Assembly (NCBI GenBank): GCA_002455955.1
Contig: DKLZ01000038.1
Location: 1 to 8,511 of the forward strand
DNA length: 8,511 nucleotides
Reading direction: 5' to 3'
From: Dehalococcoidia bacterium UBA6627
Lineage (GTDB): Bacteria; Chloroflexota; Dehalococcoidia; UBA2979
A program made the position numbers and the translations under genes. Shown here in pieces: positions 6,084 to 8,511 of this stretch. Below the pieces are notes generated by a model. The model ran no database searches. It had not been told where the DNA came from and saw nothing but the letters and a program-made list of their open reading frames with translations. How positions within the stretch are numbered: position 1 is the stretch's first letter; the number at the start of each line of letters is the position of its first letter.

Positions 6084-7301
6084 TTAACCGCGAGGCAACC
6101 CCAAACCACGTGTCGCAATCACGTTCCGTTGAATCTCGGAAGATCCAGAGAAAATCGTATGCGGCACTGAGCCGACATAGTCACGAGTGAATTCAGCGTT
6201 CATCGGAGCATGCTCACCCTCTCGCTGCCACACATTAGCGTAAAGGCCGAAGAGTTTCGTGCCTGTTCGTGACAACCGCTGGTGGGTTTCAGACCCGAAC
6301 AGCTTGTTCACGGATGCTTCGTAATTCGGCACCATACCATTGTTCTGCATAGACACTATCCGGAATGCGAAGTTGAAAAGCACTCCGATTTCTAGATAAC
6401 GCTCTGCAACTTCATGGCGAAGGATCTTCCAATCCTGTCTGTAGTGCTTCGCCCCTGCCTCTGATTTTCCGTAGTCGATCAATCGGGTCAAGGTGCGTTC
6501 ATATTGGATCGCATCAGAAATACCCGAGCGTTCGAAGTCGAGCAGTGTCATACCGACGTACCAACCGCGATTCTCTTCACCAACAATATTGGCTGCCGGG
6601 ACACGCACATCCTCAAAAAACGTTTCGTTAAACGGTTCTTGCCAGCCCATATCAACAATCGGGCGCACTGTGATACCGGGTGTTTTGATGTCCATCACGA
6701 TGAAACTAATACCACGATGTTTTGGAGCATCAGGCTCTGTCCGTACAAGAGCAAATAGCCAATCTGCATACTGCGCACCCGAGGTCCAGATCTTTTGCCC
6801 GTTTATGACTAGATCATCGCCGTCACGGATGGCTCTTGTCTGGAGTGATGCAAGATCAGAACCTGCGCTCGGTTCAGAATACCCTTGCGCCCAAGCAACC
6901 TCTCCAGAGAGCACACGAGGCAAGTGTTCGGCTTTCTGTTCATCAGAGCCATGCACAATCATCGTCGGACCAAGAAGGGAGACTCCCATCCCACCTACAG
7001 GAGAAGCAGCCGCCTTTGCCATCTCCTGGTTATAGATGAACTGTTCCATAACGGTGAGCCCTGCGCCCCCGTACTCTTCGGGCCAATGGGGAGCGATCCA
7101 TCCCTTCTCAGCGAGAGCATCTGCCCAGTTCATTGCGCTATCGCGAGCCTCAGTATCAACGGACTTCCGATCAGCTTGCCAGCTCTGAACAATGCCACCC
7201 TCACGAGACCCAGACTGATAACGCCCGGGTAAACGTTCAACAATGAATTCTGCAACTTCCTCACGGAATGTTGCCTGTTCCGGGCTATCGCTCCAGTCCA
7301 T
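6084..7301 (-). CDS. acyl-CoA dehydrogenase, probable catalytic chain of a heteromeric enzyme
   Basis: This 405-residue FAD-dependent acyl-CoA dehydrogenase would introduce the alpha-beta double bond in an acyl-CoA. The beta-domain motif YSEPSAGSDLASLQTRA (141-157) and the following GQKIWTSGAQYADW (168-181) bind flavin and substrate. The C-terminal loop reads FSGSSEIQRNVIA (384-396), so the classic catalytic Glu (Tyr-Glu-Gly-Thr) is Ser385. A Glu is present instead at the position used by isovaleryl-CoA dehydrogenase, Glu257 in LLDFERSG (253-260), and is the likely base. This pattern and the long form of about 400 residues match the catalytic chain of alpha2beta2 dehydrogenases (FadE26/FadE29 type). 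The next gene supplies the other chain. The start is ATG, with GGAG 7 bases upstream. A promoter candidate and a 12-base inverted repeat precede it. The substrate is not evident. Confidence 0.94.
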   Translation of the reverse strand: MDWSDSPEQATFREEVAEFIVERLPGRYQSGSREGGIVQSWQADRKSVDTEARDSAMNWADALAEKGWIAPHWPEEYGGAGLTVMEQFIYNQEMAKAAASPVGGMGVSLLGPTMIVHGSDEQKAEHLPRVLSGEVAWAQGYSEPSAGSDLASLQTRAIRDGDDLVINGQKIWTSGAQYADWLFALVRTEPDAPKHRGISFIVMDIKTPGITVRPIVDMGWQEPFNETFFEDVRVPAANIVGEENRGWYVGMTLLDFERSGISDAIQYERTLTRLIDYGKSEAGAKHYRQDWKILRHEVAERYLEIGVLFNFAFRIVSMQNNGMVPNYEASVNKLFGSETHQRLSRTGTKLFGLYANVWQREGEHAPMNAEFTRDYVGSVPHTIFSGSSEIQRNVIATRGLGLPRG

Positions 7302-7337
7302 CTTATCTCTCCAACCTGAAACTATTGCACTCCCTAG

Positions 7338-7374
7338 GCGAATAGATAGAGGGGAATGGTCGCTATCGATTCGC
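7338..7374. promoter_or_regulatory. candidate operator or leader hairpin before the acyl-CoA dehydrogenase operon
   Basis: GCGAATAGATAG (7338-7349) and CTATCGATTCGC (7363-7374) pair at 11 of 12 positions across a 13-base spacer. The repeat lies 37-73 bases before the ATG and starts at the transcription start predicted from the promoter candidate next to it. It could be an operator for a fatty-acid or TetR-type repressor, or a hairpin in the 5' leader. No T-run follows on the minus strand, so it is not a typical terminator. Confidence 0.45.
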
Positions 7375-7378
7375 GCAA

Positions 7379-7406
7379 CACATACAACTTACAGCGATCC
7401 TGTCAA
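7379..7406 (-). promoter_or_regulatory. candidate promoter of the acyl-CoA dehydrogenase operon
   Basis: On the minus strand, a perfect TTGACA (7406-7401) is followed after 16 bases by TATGTG (7384-7379), only three of six bases of the -10 consensus. Predicted start is near 7372, giving a leader of about 70 bases that begins in the inverted repeat. Confidence 0.38.
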
Positions 7407-7514
7407 AGGCATCGAGACGCTGCAGCTTACGTGCGAGCGCATCATCGCGGCAACCGGGCGACGGGTCAACCTTCATCCACCGTTTCTCGTCACAAAAACT
7501 TACGTGCCCCGCTA

Positions 7515-7543
7515 TTGACCAATCGCATTCTAATCATAATGAT
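7515..7543 (+). promoter_or_regulatory. candidate promoter of the serine hydrolase gene
   Basis: TTGACC (7515-7520, five of six) and AATGAT (7538-7543, four of six) are separated by 17 bases. Predicted start is near 7550, about 68 bases before the TTG start codon. CATAAT (7535-7540) matches the -10 consensus better, but at a spacing of only 14. Confidence 0.35.
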
Positions 7544-7608
7544 CTACAGACCACCTAAGCGGTGCATCCCCAATATCCGATGATTAACTCACCGGAGCGC
7601 TTCTCGAC

Positions 7609-7613
7609 AGGAG
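7609..7613 (+). promoter_or_regulatory. Shine-Dalgarno site that sets a TTG start
   Basis: AGGAG lies 4 bases before TTG (7618-7620). The reading frame opens after a TAA at 7585-7587, and no ATG or GTG occurs between. Starting at this TTG gives a proper signal peptide, which an ATG start at codon 36 would lose. Confidence 0.7.
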
Positions 7614-7617
7614 TATT

Positions 7618-8511
7618 TTGCGCTCTACCACTCTCCCCATCTTCATCGTTGCTCTACTCGTGTGGGCTATCGCCGATGCTTCCTCACACGTTCACGCCCA
7701 GACAAACAATGACTTTTCCAGTATGTGTGAGGATATCCGTGCTTTAGATGGCCGCGATGAAATTAGACTTGGCATCGTCGTATACGACCTCAAAGACAAC
7801 AATCGTTGCAATATTCGGGCTAACGAGAGCTTCCGATCTGCATCGCTGTACAAGCTTATTGTGATGGCTGAAGCAGAACGCCAGGCTGAACTAACCGAAT
7901 TATCACTCAATGACTTCTTGACGATCGAACCTCGGCATTCCATAGACGATCCGAGTGAACTACGCGTAACCACCGCGTTCGAACGCTCCATCAGCGAAGC
8001 TATGCGTCGAATGATCCAACTGTCAGCGAACGCAGATGCGCTCGCATTGCGAGACCACCTAGGAATTAAAGAAGTTGATTCGCTTCCCAATTCTATTGGG
8101 ATGGAATCCACACGGCTTGGTAACGAATTCGTGACAACGCCAGATGACATCACGACTTTTTTCACGAAAATCTATGAAGGCAACCTGATCAGCACAGCCG
8201 CAAGTGATTCGATGCTTGAGTTATTAAAGGGAGCACTCATACAAGACCTGATCCCGCAACCGCTCCCTAACGGGTTACCTATCGCCCACAAAACAGGATT
8301 GCTCGCCAATTATCTGCATGATGCTGGAATCGTCTTCGCACCAAATGGAGACTATGTACTGGTTGCGATGTCTCAGCATCCCGTACTTCAGAAAGAGGCA
8401 AGGGCGCTGATTCGTGAAATCTCGGCACTCACCTACCAGTACTACTCAACCCCCGTCCAAGTTAGCCCCGAGCAACCGGTCCCAGAGAACACCACCAATA
8501 CCAATCAACCC
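7618..8511 (+). CDS. secreted class A beta-lactamase-fold serine hydrolase (3' end missing)
   Basis: The first 298 residues are in the window and the frame is still open at the right edge. The TTG start has AGGAG 4 bases before it. A signal peptide follows (hydrophobic core about 7-18, likely cut after VHA27), so the protein is exported. Penicillin-binding-fold motifs appear in order: nucleophile SLYK (Ser76, Lys79), SAN (136-138) in place of SDN, and KTG (225-227) in AHKTGLLANYLHDAGIVFAP. Between the last two, the segment TRLGNEFVTTP (165-175) stands where class A enzymes have the longer omega loop with ExxLN. Glu170 may or may not replace the deacylating Glu166. Cys37 and Cys64 could form a disulfide. 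The tail from about 277 is rich in Pro, Thr and Gln, like a linker. It belongs to the beta-lactamase2 (PF13354-type) group. Peptidoglycan or another acyl substrate is more likely than true beta-lactam resistance. Confidence 0.88.
   Translation, partial: MRSTTLPIFIVALLVWAIADASSHVHAQTNNDFSSMCEDIRALDGRDEIRLGIVVYDLKDNNRCNIRANESFRSASLYKLIVMAEAERQAELTELSLNDFLTIEPRHSIDDPSELRVTTAFERSISEAMRRMIQLSANADALALRDHLGIKEVDSLPNSIGMESTRLGNEFVTTPDDITTFFTKIYEGNLISTAASDSMLELLKGALIQDLIPQPLPNGLPIAHKTGLLANYLHDAGIVFAPNGDYVLVAMSQHPVLQKEARALIREISALTYQYYSTPVQVSPEQPVPENTTNTNQP

Larger units (their letters stand above)
7302..7617. other. divergent intergenic region between the dehydrogenase operon and the serine hydrolase
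   Basis: This stretch of 316 bases separates two divergent genes. I see no conserved coding frame, tRNA or insertion sequence remnant. It holds a leftward promoter candidate with perfect -35 TTGACA (7401-7406), an imperfect inverted repeat (7338-7374), a rightward promoter candidate (7515-7543), the ribosome site of the rightward gene, and two copies of CTTACGTGC (7426-7434 and 7499-7507). Confidence 0.6.

Noticed and set aside
6493..7035. 180-codon plus-strand open frame
   Set aside because: It lies wholly antisense to the larger acyl-CoA dehydrogenase, which has all its family motifs. The antisense product shows no recognisable domain and no convincing ribosome site.
7302..7617. Possible tRNA or small RNA in the divergent gap
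   Set aside because: No T-loop GTTCGANNC pattern with a matching acceptor stem was found, and short open frames here have no ribosome site or family resemblance.
7692..8165. 157-codon minus-strand open frame with Ser-rich product
   Set aside because: It is antisense to the serine hydrolase, whose signal peptide, SxxK and KTG motifs are clear. The Ser/Arg-rich composition is typical of a shadow frame.
1..8511. CRISPR array, transposon ends, toxin-antitoxin pair or phage genes
   Set aside because: No spaced direct repeats, transposase motifs or phage-like proteins were seen. All coding space is explained by household metabolic, protease and transport genes.
7618..8511. Calling the gene an antibiotic-resistance beta-lactamase
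   Set aside because: The omega loop with Glu166 and Asn170 is not recognisable, so hydrolysis of beta-lactams cannot be claimed from sequence.

Overview
The window reads as ordinary chromosome from a free-living bacterium of medium GC content. Three of the seven genes start with GTG or TTG, and most have a clear Shine-Dalgarno site. A paired acyl-CoA dehydrogenase operon, a heterodimeric ABC exporter whose second subunit has a glycine-rich N-terminus, and a compact HtpX would suit Chloroflexota (for example the SAR202/Dehalococcoidia branch) or an actinobacterium. This placement is a guess from gene style, because no marker gene is present.

Six of the seven genes are on the minus strand, so they are read from right to left. 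From the right: an acyl-CoA dehydrogenase (6084-7301) and a second, smaller one (4843-5958) form a two-gene unit. It ends at a strong intrinsic terminator (4771-4804). Next come the membrane metalloprotease HtpX (3784-4593), a YqeK-type HD-domain hydrolase (3099-3677), and two adjoining half-transporters of the MsbA/BmrCD type (1145-2986 and 1-1144). The last of these runs off the left edge before its ATPase domain. On the far right, a divergent plus-strand gene (7618-8511, incomplete) encodes a secreted serine hydrolase of the class A beta-lactamase/DD-peptidase fold.

The two dehydrogenases look like the two chains of an alpha2beta2 enzyme. The larger keeps a candidate catalytic glutamate at the isovaleryl-CoA dehydrogenase position, and the smaller has none at either known position. 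The two ABC proteins look like the two chains of a heterodimeric exporter. The complete one carries the degenerate ATP site (Asp for the Walker B Glu, Gln for the H-loop His), so the partner should carry the working residues.

Intergenic regions hold several dyad symmetries. Those before the dehydrogenase operon and before the ABC pair each lie at the predicted transcription start of a plausible promoter, as repressor operators would. No RNA gene, mobile element, CRISPR array or clearly new multigene system was found. The items most worth a second look are the dehydrogenase pair, the serine hydrolase with a shortened omega-loop region, and the dyads.
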